Of a DNA stretch of 64,000 nucleotides, positions 11,561 through 21,747 are shown in pieces; position 1 is the stretch's first letter; each line of letters opens with the position of its first letter. Both the position numbers and the translations under genes were made by a program. The notes below the pieces were generated by a model that did not search any database, was not told the DNA's origin, and was given only the letters and a program-made list of their open reading frames with translations. The stretch covers positions 26,337,501 to 26,401,500 of the forward strand of contig NC_088921.1 in the NCBI RefSeq assembly GCF_038396675.1, written 5' to 3'. Source of the stretch: Hydra vulgaris. Lineage: Eukaryota > Cnidaria > Hydrozoa > Anthoathecata > Hydridae.

Positions 11561-12678
11561 TAATTTTTTCCGCAACTTGTATAATTTATATAAATGATAA
11601 TATAATTTTAGATCATACTTATAATGAATAGGAAACTATTATTGGTATAATACAGTTCAAAAGGTTGTTTGGCGTGACCTCTCTGCTATTAAAAAGCTAG
11701 CGACATCACGATGTTTAAAAAGGTTGCTAGCAAATGGTTAAGAAAGCTGGCTATTTGGCAAAATTACTTACTCACTCCTGTCTACATACCAAAACGTTGT
11801 CCAGCAGGGAGGATTAAGTTGGTGAGCGTACATGCAAATACTCTCTAACAGTTGTGTAGGTAGCCTGCCGCTATAAAGAAGCAAAACCGCATACTAACAA
11901 GACCGCGGTAGAAGTTGCAGATCCTTTCACTTACATAGTACGTGAACGGATCTGCAACTTGTCAAAGACTAGATTGCTTCCCGCGATTTCATGTCACCAC
12001 TTGGCTTTTAGAGTTGACAAGGTGTGGCTTAAAACAGTTGCAAACCAGGAGCTGTTGAAAGTTTAAATTATATTTTAGCAGAACCGCTATTCGACCTGCA
12101 GTACGCTCAAGAGATCTTAATGGTAGTGAATCTTAATGCATTAAGATTCATTAAGATTAGGATTAAGATGCATTAAGACCATGGCAGTGGTTTGTACTTC
12201 GGAGAATTTGTTTGAGTGGGTGAGTTCACTTTCTTCCGTGATGGTAGCGCTCAATAATGAGCAAACAAAATTAATAGGTATAAAGCATAAAGATGAAGTC
12301 AAATTTCTAAATATAACTCACACTCCGTCACAACAAGATCATTTTCCACAAACTTTTAACATTTATTAGTTTTATTCATTCAAAGCAATTGATACAGCTT
12401 CAGGTAGTGATAATGCACGATGTTGTATTATTTATATCGCAGGTTTGGAACTAATTTTACATACTGAGTGATAAGTACTGAGTGATATAGACTTCTAACT
12501 TGTTTTTGTTCATTAATTACTCACTAAATCTTTATTCTGGAAAATTTGATGTTCAGGAGCAAGTAGATAGTCATTATGACTGTCACTCAGGTGCATTATT
12601 GGATGTGCACTATAAAAAAAAAATCAATTATTTTTTAAAAATAAATGGTTTATACACCAAACATAAAAATTTTTAGGG
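11561..12678. other. spacer between pogo-like remnant and next element
   Basis: No gene is supported. It holds the hairpin at 11912-11960 and a cluster of CATTAAGATT words at 12118-12178 in alternating orientation. A short open frame at 12181-12369 has no recognisable homology and is probably chance. Confidence 0.35.
11912..11960. repeat. 19-bp-stem inverted repeat
   Basis: The left arm AAGTTGCAGATCCTTTCAC (11912-11930) and the right arm GTGAACGGATCTGCAACTT (11942-11960) pair with one mismatch around an 11-nt loop. It is GC-richer than its surroundings. It could be the fused ends of a deleted transposon or a structured RNA; nothing decides between these. Confidence 0.7.
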
Positions 12679-15003
12679 CAGGGTGGGGTAATGTGGGTCT
12701 AAGGGGTAATATGGGTCTAATCAACATTTATCAGTTTTTCAGAAGAAAAAATTTAGGTAGAAACTTTTTATTACTGTATGTTACAGGTGGTTAAAAGAGC
12801 TCTCTAAATTTTAATTATCAGCCTACTAGGCAAATTCTTCGGTACATTTTTATTCAAAAAGGTGCAAACATTTAAAGAGAGATTTTTATCGAAAACCTTA
12901 AACTTCAGAAAAAAGGTATTAAAAATGGAGTATATCACATAGAAAATAATTTATCAGGTAAAAAAAATGACCAGATAATTAGGTTCATTTAGCTTTAAGA
13001 CGAAATGTGAGGCATAGCTTTCTTTTGAAATAAACTACATTTTTGGGGTTGGGTAATGTGGGTCTATATATCGATGTGCTTAGTACCGTAAAGAATGTAA
13101 TGCTTATACAACAATAAATATTTTTGAAATGAAAATTAGTATAAATCAGAAGTCTGACTATGTTTCTGGACTCAATTTTTCTTAAGTGTTGCTATGGATT
13201 CCTTTAGATGATCATTAAAGATGTAATGATATCATGCTTTCAATTAAAATAGTGGATATTGCAGTGTAACGGTTTTAACGGTTTTAAAGGTTTGCAGTGT
13301 AAGGATGATGCGTTTATCATCACAACCTTTTCATAGAGCCTCTTTAGTCACTCATTAAAAAAAAGAAATAACTTTAATTTTTAAAGTAAAATAAAAATTC
13401 AACAACGCAAAACTCATTTCTTTTTTAATGTAAAAAATTGAAAACAAAAAAAATATTAAAACACATAAGGTAAAAAAAGATTGTTTTTATACTTTTACAT
13501 AAAAATTAATATTTGTAATGTGTTAAGTTTCTCAATATCTAGAAATATCATGCTTTTCATCACTGGGGCCGGGTTTACTAGCCTATTTAAGTAATTAATT
13601 GCTTTGCATGCATGGCTTTGCAGACTTTACAATTTCAGCAACTTGTTTTTATGGGTGCTGGCCCATACAATATTTGCGTAAAAAGCTGACCATGTACAAG
13701 GCTAAAGTAAAGCATATTACGTAACTTACTATCAAGAAAAGGTCTTGACTTATACAGTTGTACATTGATTTATACCTATTACAGAGGACACCTTTATTTC
13801 AAGAAGACCAATATGGTTTCTCCATGACAAATTTTCATCAAAAAGTACTCCCAAAAATTTTGTGTCTTTTTATTTTTGTGTATTTTTCACGTTTAATTTT
13901 ATTTTTATTAATAAACAGTTTAGACAGCTTTAACGAAAGAATAATCGATTTTTTTTTTTTTAATGAAAAAGAGTAAAGCTAGTTTTTTCACAATTTAGGG
14001 ATAATTTATTTGCTATGAACCAGAGGTTGAAGTTTTTGAGTTCAATATTCATAGTTTCAAACAAAGTCTTTGCATCAGGATGATTAAAAAATAAATTTGT
14101 ATCGTCAGCATACATAATTGTAGATATATTTTGGGAAGCTTTAAGCATATCGTTAATATATATTAAAAACAATAATGGACCTAGGATTGAACCCTGAGGA
14201 ACTACACACGTAATATCAAAGGCTCCTGACTTTTATAGTAATACAAATTGCTTTCTGTTAGACAAGTACCTTTGAATCCACTTAAAAGTTGAGCCTATTA
14301 TGCCGTAATATTTTAGCTTGGAAAGAAAAATACTGCGATCGACTGCATTAAAGGCCTTGGAAAGATCAATAAAAACTCCAAATACCAGATCCCCCTGTCC
14401 TCCTTGTCTCCAATGTCCCCCTTGGGTATTTGTATAAATAACGTGTCTATCGAAGCCTCGCTCTCTTGGAGTAACTTATCAAACAACAACGGACTCGAGC
14501 AACTCTTCTACAACTAGCTGTGATCTACGATCTCTTTGTGTTTATTGCTTATTTGTATAATAATACTATTATAATATATTAATAAGTTGAACTCGTTTTA
14601 CAATACGACTCTAACGTAAAACAACAATAAGTACTTCGGCTTTTAAATTTGAATGTCATATATTCAATTTGGAGAATTAGATTATGATTTATTCTATATA
14701 TTAAAACGATTCTTAAAAAAAAACTAGGGACATAGAACCACAAGAATGCCCTGCATTCTTTGAAAATTATTTTACAGAGATAGAAAAAAATATTCATTTT
14801 GCTTTTCTAATTTAGCGCTTTGAACGAGTAAAGTTTTTTTTGGCGTTTAAAACATCTAATAAAGTATTATTATTGTAAACTTTTGGTCAAATAATTTAAA
14901 TAGAATACGTACTTAATGACTTCAGTTATATTTTAGTATAAGTTGGTATAAATCATTGAAAAAAGATGAAAATGAAACATAGGCCCAAATTACCCCACTA
15001 AAC
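12679..15003. mobile_element. probable TIR transposon with GTGGGGTAATNTGGG ends
   Basis: The left end reads CAGGGTGGGGTAATGTGGG and is followed by a second direct copy, GGGGTAATATGGGTCTAA. The right end, reverse-complemented, reads AGTGGGGTAATTTGGGCC. Another internal copy (GGGTAATGTGGGTCTA) is at ~13049-13064. The words resemble pogo-type ends. The interior is filled by a reverse-transcriptase remnant rather than a transposase, so this may be a non-autonomous element with a later insertion, or the ends of two broken elements. No clear target duplication was found. Confidence 0.5.
13575..14400 (-). pseudogene. CR1/Jockey-type non-LTR reverse transcriptase fragment
   Basis: The minus strand encodes, in order, VFGVFIDLSKAFNAVDR (RT block A), YYGIIGSTFKWIQRYLSNR, CVVPQGSILGPLLFLIYIND (block B), IMYADDTNLFF (the YADD catalytic box), then after frameshifts VLFDENLSWRNHI and LYFSLVHGQL...NIVWASTH. 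A stop interrupts the segment between the LSNRKQ and PQGS blocks, and a T/A-run expansion near 13950 breaks the frame. The endonuclease domain and both ends are missing, so this is a dead 5'- and 3'-truncated copy. It lies between the inverted ends at 12679 and 15003. Confidence 0.85.
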
Positions 15004-15056
15004 GGGGTAGTGTGGGTTTATAGAATACAACTCAAATTAGTGCTCCTTAGACATCT

Positions 15057-16500
15057 TTAAAAATCACTTTCATCACTAGAAGATATAATGACCTCGTCAG
15101 ATCTGCATGCTAATGTACCATGAGAAATTTCTGCTGGTTTTTTTTCTTTGACAAGATAGTCGGTAATCAGACCCTTTGATGATTTGCCTAATTCTTTGTG
15201 AAGTTCTCGGTAGCCAGACATACAAAATTTCAGCTCACGTTGAAATTTCAAGGCGCGTTCTGAATTGTTGTCATTCACAAGGAAATAATGTTCTAATTTA
15301 CTGGAAAGTTGGAGACCTTCTCGAATTAAATTTGCTTATTTCAGCAATTGCTAAGGCAGAATGGTTTATACAGTCCAAAATATTAAATTTTTTTCAAACT
15401 TTAGTAACTGTGGTTGGTTCTTTTTTCAAGTTTATCAAGAATGAATTGAAAAGTGAACTTTACATAATACTTCTTAAAGGTGGAAATAATTCCCTGATCT
15501 AATAGTTGAATAAGGCCGGTTGTATTTGAAGGGAAAAAAGCTAGTTCTATGTTTAGATATTCTAAATTTGCATGACCAGGTGCATTATCAAGAATTATTA
15601 GGATTTTAAATTCGAGACGCTTCTCTTTCATGTATTTTTTGACTTCTGGTACAATGCATTTATCGAACCATTCAGTGAAAATAGCAGTTGTCACCCAGGC
15701 CTTCTTGTTTGCCATCTAATGTACGGGCAGTTTTTTTAAATCTTTTCCTTTCAATGCACGTGGTTTCAAAGATTGATTTACAAGCAGCGGTTTCAACATT
15801 CTCCAATGCATTACTGCAAAGCAAAAAAGTAACTTGATCTTTTTTGCAGCTTTAAAACCACTTGCAGTTTTTTCGGACTTTGCAATGTAGGTACGGGTTG
15901 GCATTTTTTTGCAAAATAATCCAGTTTCTTCTGCGTTAAAAATTTGATCGGCACAATATCCGCCATCTTCGATAATTTTGGCTAGTTTTTCAGGATATTT
16001 TCTAGCAGCTTCTTTGTCGGCAGAAGCGATTTCATCTTTTATCTTCAGCTTATGAAAAGAATATCTTTTTAAAAAACCAGTAAGCCATCCTATGCTGGCC
16101 GAAAATTGTGCATTATTCCCATCTGAAGATGTAGATGGCTCCGATTCCTTCAGCTGCTTGTAAAATCGAAGAGCTTTCTGTTTAATTAAATGCCCATCTA
16201 TTGGAATTCTTTTTTGAGTTAAATCTTTAATCCAAATTGCAAGCGCCTTTTCTGTTTTTTCTATTAGGGTGTCTCTTGAGTATGATGAAATTTTAGCACT
16301 CAAATTTGTACCAGAAATGACAGATTTTCTTGTTGCCACTTCATTTTTTTTATTGCTCTAACTATAGATTCGCCCAAATTAAAATGTTTACCTATGGCTG
16401 TAGATCCTTCTCCTTTTGCCAAACGATCCAAAATTATAAATTTATTTTCTAATGAAAATGCACTCCTCTGTTTTTGTTTTTTGTTATTATTATCACACAT
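15057..16500 (-). pseudogene. Tigger/CENP-B-like DDE transposase, decayed
   Basis: The ATG at 16500 begins a CENP-B-type helix-turn-helix (AFSLENKFIILDRLAKGEG...GKHFNLGESIVRAIKK). After a frameshift at an A8 run (~16345) a second HTH with IDGHLIKQKALRFYKQL and GWLTGFLKRYSFHKLK follows, then the catalytic core. The first acidic motif reads FNAEETGLF near 15935; Tigger transposases normally have NADETG or NVDETG, so Asp is replaced by Glu. The second motif ILDNAPGH (~15580) and third QLLDQGI (~15497) are present. An in-frame TAG follows LKKLPVH (15716-15718), and more frameshifts lie near 15400. The tail ends SSSDESDF. An end with TTTTATGCGGGTTTTTTTAT-type words on the minus strand lies at ~16770-16825; the opposite end was not found. 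Confidence 0.85.
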
Positions 16501-16833
16501 TTTTCTAAAATCAACAAAAACAATGGAATTTAGAGAAAAAAATTCTAGAAAAACTTACAATTCTTTCGAAAAAACTTATGTTGAAGTAAAACCTTTTTGT
16601 TAGAGTTTAGATTTCTACTAATACTAATAGAAATAAATAGCTGCATAGAACATTACAATTTACACATACAAAATATGAAAAGAATTTCAAAGCATGCTTT
16701 GTTTTCAAACGAATTATCAATTACGCACTAAAAGTTGAAAAAAAATAATTGATAAAAAAAAATTTCTGTTACACCGCATTATTTCAAAACCGCATAAAAA
16801 AACCCGCATAAAAAGAGAATTGAGTGTATATAT

Positions 16834-17082
16834 GAGCCCATGAGATGCATAGTGGTACAAGTCACTTTTTTCCATATTTTGAGTTATTGCCACCAATGGT
16901 TAGCATTTTGTTTATTTTATTACCTGGCAGAGTGGTATAAGTCTAATGATATCAATAATGATGCTATTTTTATTTACTTCCTCTAAAACAGTTTGATGAT
17001 TTATGATATGATGTCTATTAAATGCCTCTATATCTCAAAACTAGATACGAGTGACTTATACCACTATGCATCTCAGGGGCTC
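16834..17082. mobile_element. MITE with 33-bp terminal inverted repeats
   Basis: The left arm (16834-16866) begins GAGCCCATGAGATGCATAG and the right arm (17050-17082), reversed, begins GAGCCCCTGAGATGCATAG. The arms match through AGTGGTA(C/T)AAGTCACT with two differences. The flanks are TATATAT on both sides, consistent with a TA target as in Tc1/mariner relatives. It has no coding capacity. It sits at the outer edge of the decayed Tigger-like element. Confidence 0.8.
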
Positions 17083-17568
17083 ATATATATCTTTTGCTCA
17101 AAGTCAGAACACCCTATCTTATCCGTTATAAAATACAAAAACTAAGAAACTAACTGTAACATAACTAAAGAGTTATATTACCATTATGTTGGAAACCCTA
17201 AGATAACAGTAATTACCTGTTATGTTAACTGTATTGTTTAAAAATAATTTATTAATTATTTAAAATATGCTCCTAATATTTTTAGAATAGTTATAACGAC
17301 TTTTCTTCTCTCGAAAAGAGAAACTCCATCTAAACTTTGGCAAAAAGAACTGGAATAACTACTTCTGCAAATGAAACTTCAAATTCAATATTTTGTTTGT
17401 TAAAATAGCGAATCATTTTTCTCAACCAACTTTACATCCATTACGCTTGATGCTACTAATGTTACAGCCACCAAGCTTCTTAAGAACTAAAATATTTTAA
17501 ATTAAACAACTAATAAATTATAAGGCAAAAATAAATATTGTAAATAATAATTTAAAAAAACAATGTTT

Positions 17569-17670
17569 CAAACAAATCATTATAATACAAATACAATACT
17601 TTGCATTAAAAAACAACACAACATGATACAATACTTTGCATTAAAAAACAACATGATAAATATACATACT
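17569..17670. repeat. tandem duplication of ~47 bp
   Basis: The segment ATACAATACTTTGCATTAAA followed by AAACAACA occurs twice in succession (about 17589-17620 and 17628-17655). It is a simple local duplication. Confidence 0.6.
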
Positions 17671-17693
17671 GAAAAGCTGAACAAGTGCAAACT

Positions 17694-17925
17694 TTATAAG
17701 TGCGAACTGACGTAAGTGAGAAGCAGTTGCAAAAACTGGCATATGTGCAAACTGGCATAAATGCGAATTGGCATAAGTGCGCCAAAAGAATTTGCAAATA
17801 TTGGCATAAGTACAATCTGGCATAAGTGCGAAGCAGTTGCAAAAACTGGCATAAGTGCGCCAAAAGAATTTGAAAACAAGTGCATAAGTGCGAACATTAG
17901 AGCGAACTAGCATTTCACACTTATG
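17694..17925. repeat. minisatellite of TGGCATAAGTGCG words
   Basis: Short units such as ACTGGCATAAGTGCG and AAGTGCGAAGCAGTTGCAAA recur irregularly. Two larger repeats include GCGAAGCAGTTGCAAAAACT and GCGCCAAAAGAATTTG. Open frames on the minus strand here (Leu/Cys/Tyr-rich) come from the repeat rather than a protein gene. Confidence 0.75.
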
Positions 17926-18386
17926 CCAACTTGTATTTAAAAAATAAAAGTAACACGTTAAGTTTAATGAAAATTACCGGGTAAAAGAGCTTAGGATCCC
18001 CTACTTCTGTTTTTTAAATAAATTTAGCGTTGCGTAATATATGGACGATCCCTTAGCGAATAAATGTCTATTTGAGAGCAATTCTATATCTTTTTTTGAC
18101 TTCATTTTTGGTGATTAATTTTTTTTTTAACTACAGAATTGACAACAAAGATTGCGGGTGTGAAATTTAACTCTTATCTTGAGCCAAAAATACCTCAAGC
18201 GCTTTAATCATTGTATGCTAATGACTTATTATAACGTTTGTAGTTGCACGTTATTATGATGTTACGGTTTCTCGCATAATTAAAAATTATCAGAAAGTGA
18301 AGCCCCGGCCAAAAAAAAACCTTCAAATTAGCGTGCTAACCCACAGTGGTACTGTGCTTAATAATATTACATCTTTCTGAAATATC

Positions 18387-18763
18387 TTTCTGAATAATAT
18401 TAAAATAATGATTTGTTCAAACCTGCCCCAACCTTGGGTAGCTTTGAAATCGCATGGGGCAGTTTTGAAAATTACCGATAATCAAAAATAACTCAGATTT
18501 TTTCTTAAATAACTAGTTGTATATAAAATATTATTCAGTTTTGCTGCATACAAATTCTCATTGTCATATATTATACCTGTTTTTGCACTTTAATACTTTA
18601 TACTAATTTTATTAATATAAAGTATTAAAGTTATTTTTATTTTATAAAGTATTAGAGTTATTTTTATTTACCAGTAATTTTCAAAACTGCCCCATGCGAT
18701 TTCAAAGCTACCCAAGGTTGGGGCATCTTTAAACAAATCATTATTTTATTATTGTTCAGAAAA
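18387..18763. mobile_element. foldback-type MITE with ~88-bp terminal inverted repeats
   Basis: The left arm (18387-18476) and right arm (~18670-18763) are inverted copies. They share TTTCTGAA, AAAATAATGATTTGTT and a GC-richer core that includes TTGGGTAGCTTTGAAATCGC and ATGGGGCAGTTTTGAAAATT. The unique centre is ~190 bp. It has no ORF. Target duplication is unclear because the flanks are low-complexity. Confidence 0.8.
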
Positions 18764-19398
18764 AAAATTTGAAAAAATTAAAAAATGAACTTTTTTTTTA
18801 ATAAAAAGTTTAAACAATGTTCAAAGCTGCCGCCTTATTCTTCTACTTTTCCCAGAGGCGTCTGTTATAAATATTTTAGGACCTTAATACAATCATTTTT
18901 TGATGGTCGTAAAGTACCTTTTACTACGTTTGTCTTTTCTACCACTAACTCAAAGCAACTTTAAATCTTGACCGCGTTAATACAAACCTTAGCCTAGCCA
19001 ATAAAAACTCTAAATCAATCATTACTCATAATCCAACACTACCCGCTCATCACTAACGCTGACGGTCTAGTTTACTTAAACTTATAACTTATAAACTTTA
19101 TTTCGTTTAAATTTAACCTCATATGAATTTGCTGAGAGTTTGCATAAAAACTAAAAACAAGCATGATATATTCAAACCAAATACTACACAATCTGTACTT
19201 TAAAGAAGCCAATCGTTGACTTGTTGTAATTAATAGAAATAAATTTGCAGAGACTGATAAAGTTAATTCAAATACTAGGCAAAATATGTTTCAAAACTTT
19301 AATTTGATAAGTAATTTAATATTTTTTTGAGAATTAATAGAAGTACTTACGTAGCACCTATGCAACATATTTAATTTTTTACCTTAACTAACTTTCAT
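18764..19398. other. non-coding stretch
   Basis: I see no gene, element ends or structured repeat here. Confidence 0.35.
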
Positions 19399-19491
19399 TC
19401 AAGTTATCAGTCTCTTTTTCCACATAGTTGCAAGGGAATCTCCAACAACATCTTTTTGACATAAATACATAACTTCATGCATACATTCTCG
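19399..19491 (-). CDS. possible terminal exon, unrecognised
   Basis: On the minus strand an acceptor-like TATATACAG is followed by a 30-codon open stretch containing CMHEVMYLCQKDVVGDSLAT and ending at TGA (19399-19401). The residue mix is protein-like, but no upstream exon was found and I do not recognise the sequence. It could equally be a piece of a decayed gene or transposon. Confidence 0.2.
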   Translation of the reverse strand, partial: RECMHEVMYLCQKDVVGDSLATMWKKRLIT

Positions 19492-19737
19492 CTGTATATA
19501 CTAACAAATCAAAATTGTTAATAAAAAAAACAAATTAGAAACAATTTTATTTACACTTATATCTAGTTTACAAACTTTAAAGTATTAAAAATATAAACTC
19601 TATTATCATTAACTCACTAAAATTGGTTACAAAGTAATCGAATTTCTATGAATTATACAAAAGTTTTTTTGGCAATTCTTAAAATTTTTTTCAATCTTTG
19701 TTGTAATTATATTTTTAAATGGTTGTTTCTAATTTCA

Positions 19738-20290
19738 ATATTACTAATGACCTCACTTCCGAAGAAGTGCAAAAGTTTGATTATAAATACGCAAAAAAAC
19801 TGCAGGCTAATTCTTCTTTGATGGGAACGTATATGCGGATGTACAATGGTTTTCTTTGCTTCTAAAAATAAACTATTGCTCGCAATCAAACATATGTGCA
19901 GGGTTATAAGTCAATGAAAACTGTCTATTCAATCGCAAAATTTTCTTTGATGTTATCTATAAGCCTTCAAAATTTGTAGATATTCTAAAACCAGCATTAG
20001 TTATGGTAAAGTCTGGAGTTCCTGCTTTAGCTGCTTAACGTCGAGAAATCCCTTGTAATAATAGTAATAATAATAATATTAGTTATGACTTTTTATATAT
20101 ACTTTAATTGTGATGTTTCGTTTTTATTCAGGTGCAGAACTAGATAATACTAATCTTAAAAAATCACCAGACCTTCTCAAATCTTATCCAGCAGGTGCAA
20201 CAAAAGCGCAACAAGATGTTTTTGAAGAATTCGATAGCATTCGGCCAATATTACACATTTATGACACCACAAGTTTTGAGAAACATTAAC
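19738..20290 (+). other. gene-like fragments, unrecognised and broken
   Basis: Several short open stretches read like protein: SEEVQKFDYKYAKKLQ (~19753), IYKPSKFVDILKPALVMVKS (~19960), and, after an acceptor-like TTTATTCAG at ~20131, GAELDNTNLKKSPDLLKSYP ending FEKH-stop at 20289. They sit in different frames with stops between. They may be exons and remnants of one decayed gene, but I cannot name a family. Confidence 0.25.
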
Positions 20291-20373
20291 GCTATAAATA
20301 GAAGTACTTGCATTTTAGCAGAACACTGGAGAAAGACAAAACTGTTAGAAACAAAGTAGTCAAAGAAGAAAAG

Positions 20374-20430
20374 ATAATAACACTGCAGTGTTATTATAGT
20401 GTAATAGTGGAACTTGCCATGGCAAGTTCC
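20374..20430. repeat. two adjacent perfect palindromes
   Basis: A 24-bp perfect palindrome centred on CTGCAG (20374-20397, half ATAATAACACTG) is followed 11 bp later by a 22-bp perfect palindrome centred on CCATGG (20409-20430, half GGAACTTGCCA). Each half pairs exactly with its partner, with no loop. Confidence 0.9.
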
Positions 20431-21109
20431 AGAAAAGATGTTTACTTTATATTACGTTAAAGCGTTATTAATAGAAACATTTTTTCAAAGCACTACATTC
20501 TTAATTCAATCGTTTTTAGTGACTAATATGCACTTTACTAAGCAGTATTTAGGAAATAAAAATATTGATCACAAGTACACAAATGACAAATATTTTTAGT
20601 TTAACCTTATTCTCATTGTAAAATGAATTTTCACATCAAAAAGTCATTTTACTATACGAATGAAAATAATAGCTTGGCAATCTTTTGGTTGAAAACGTGA
20701 AGAAGACGTTTGTTGCATTTCTTATTTTATATTTCTTTCAAATATTTTTAATGAGGTAGTTTTTGTCTAATACATTTTGGAAACAGTTAAAAACATACTG
20801 AGTTAGTGCGCTAACGCTTCTACTGACAAAAACGCCATTGCCGAAGGAATGGTTCATCTCCAAAAGCAGCATACACACATATATTTGCAGATACGCATAA
20901 ATCCAAACGCGTGAATCCATTCTTTTTTAATATATATTTTTAACTTTTTATTTTATTTTTTATAAATACAATTTATAAATATTTCTAATGACTTTTTTTA
21001 GTTTTCGTCTATTACATTTTGCATATAAACAGATAAATTTTATACCAACTAGCCATTAAATAGTGTAACAAAATTTAAATACTCTTTACAATGTCTAAAG
21101 TAATTCTAT
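20431..21109. other. non-coding stretch
   Basis: No gene is supported. Short frames on either strand here have no recognisable similarity. Confidence 0.35.
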
Positions 21110-21747
21110 ATATACTGTAGGCCATCCCATTTTGACCCTCATGAACGAATTTTATTTCACGGAGTGTCTCAAAAATGTTCCTAAGATATTGGTTTGTTAA
21201 TGAATTTTTTTTTTTTTTTTTCTGGATTAGTATTTATTCTCGCGCCATTCGTTTAAAGTTTAACTTTTTTACATTTTTTGAGTTTTTATGGGCAGTTTCA
21301 AATGATCAGCGCGAATAGAAATTTATTAACCTTTAACAATTTAACTGCCTCAATACAAAGAATGGAAGGTTTTTTATCCATACCGATTGTGCGCATTTTT
21401 ATTTTTATCATATTTGTTACCAGGTGGTACTTTAGAAACGCAAAAATCGGGTAATATTTAAAAAAAGCGCAGTTAAGAAAACAATTTTTTTATCGAGCTA
21501 CTTAACAATTTTTAATTTTAAAAAATCTAATATTACCACCTCAAGTAAGTTTATTATAACAACATAACATAATAATGCATGTTATATTTTATAATTATAG
21601 TTAAATGAATTAGGTTATTTAAACATTTATAATATTTTAAATAAACTTTTAAAAAATTTTAAACTTCATACAAATTATGAAAATGTTTATAGTGATTAAC
21701 ATTATGATCAATGAGTAACATTATGAAATTTTGTTTTAAAGCTAGCT

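Noticed and set aside
17606..17913. Three overlapping minus-strand frames
   Set aside because: They arise from the minisatellite and mutually overlap; no codon bias or homology.
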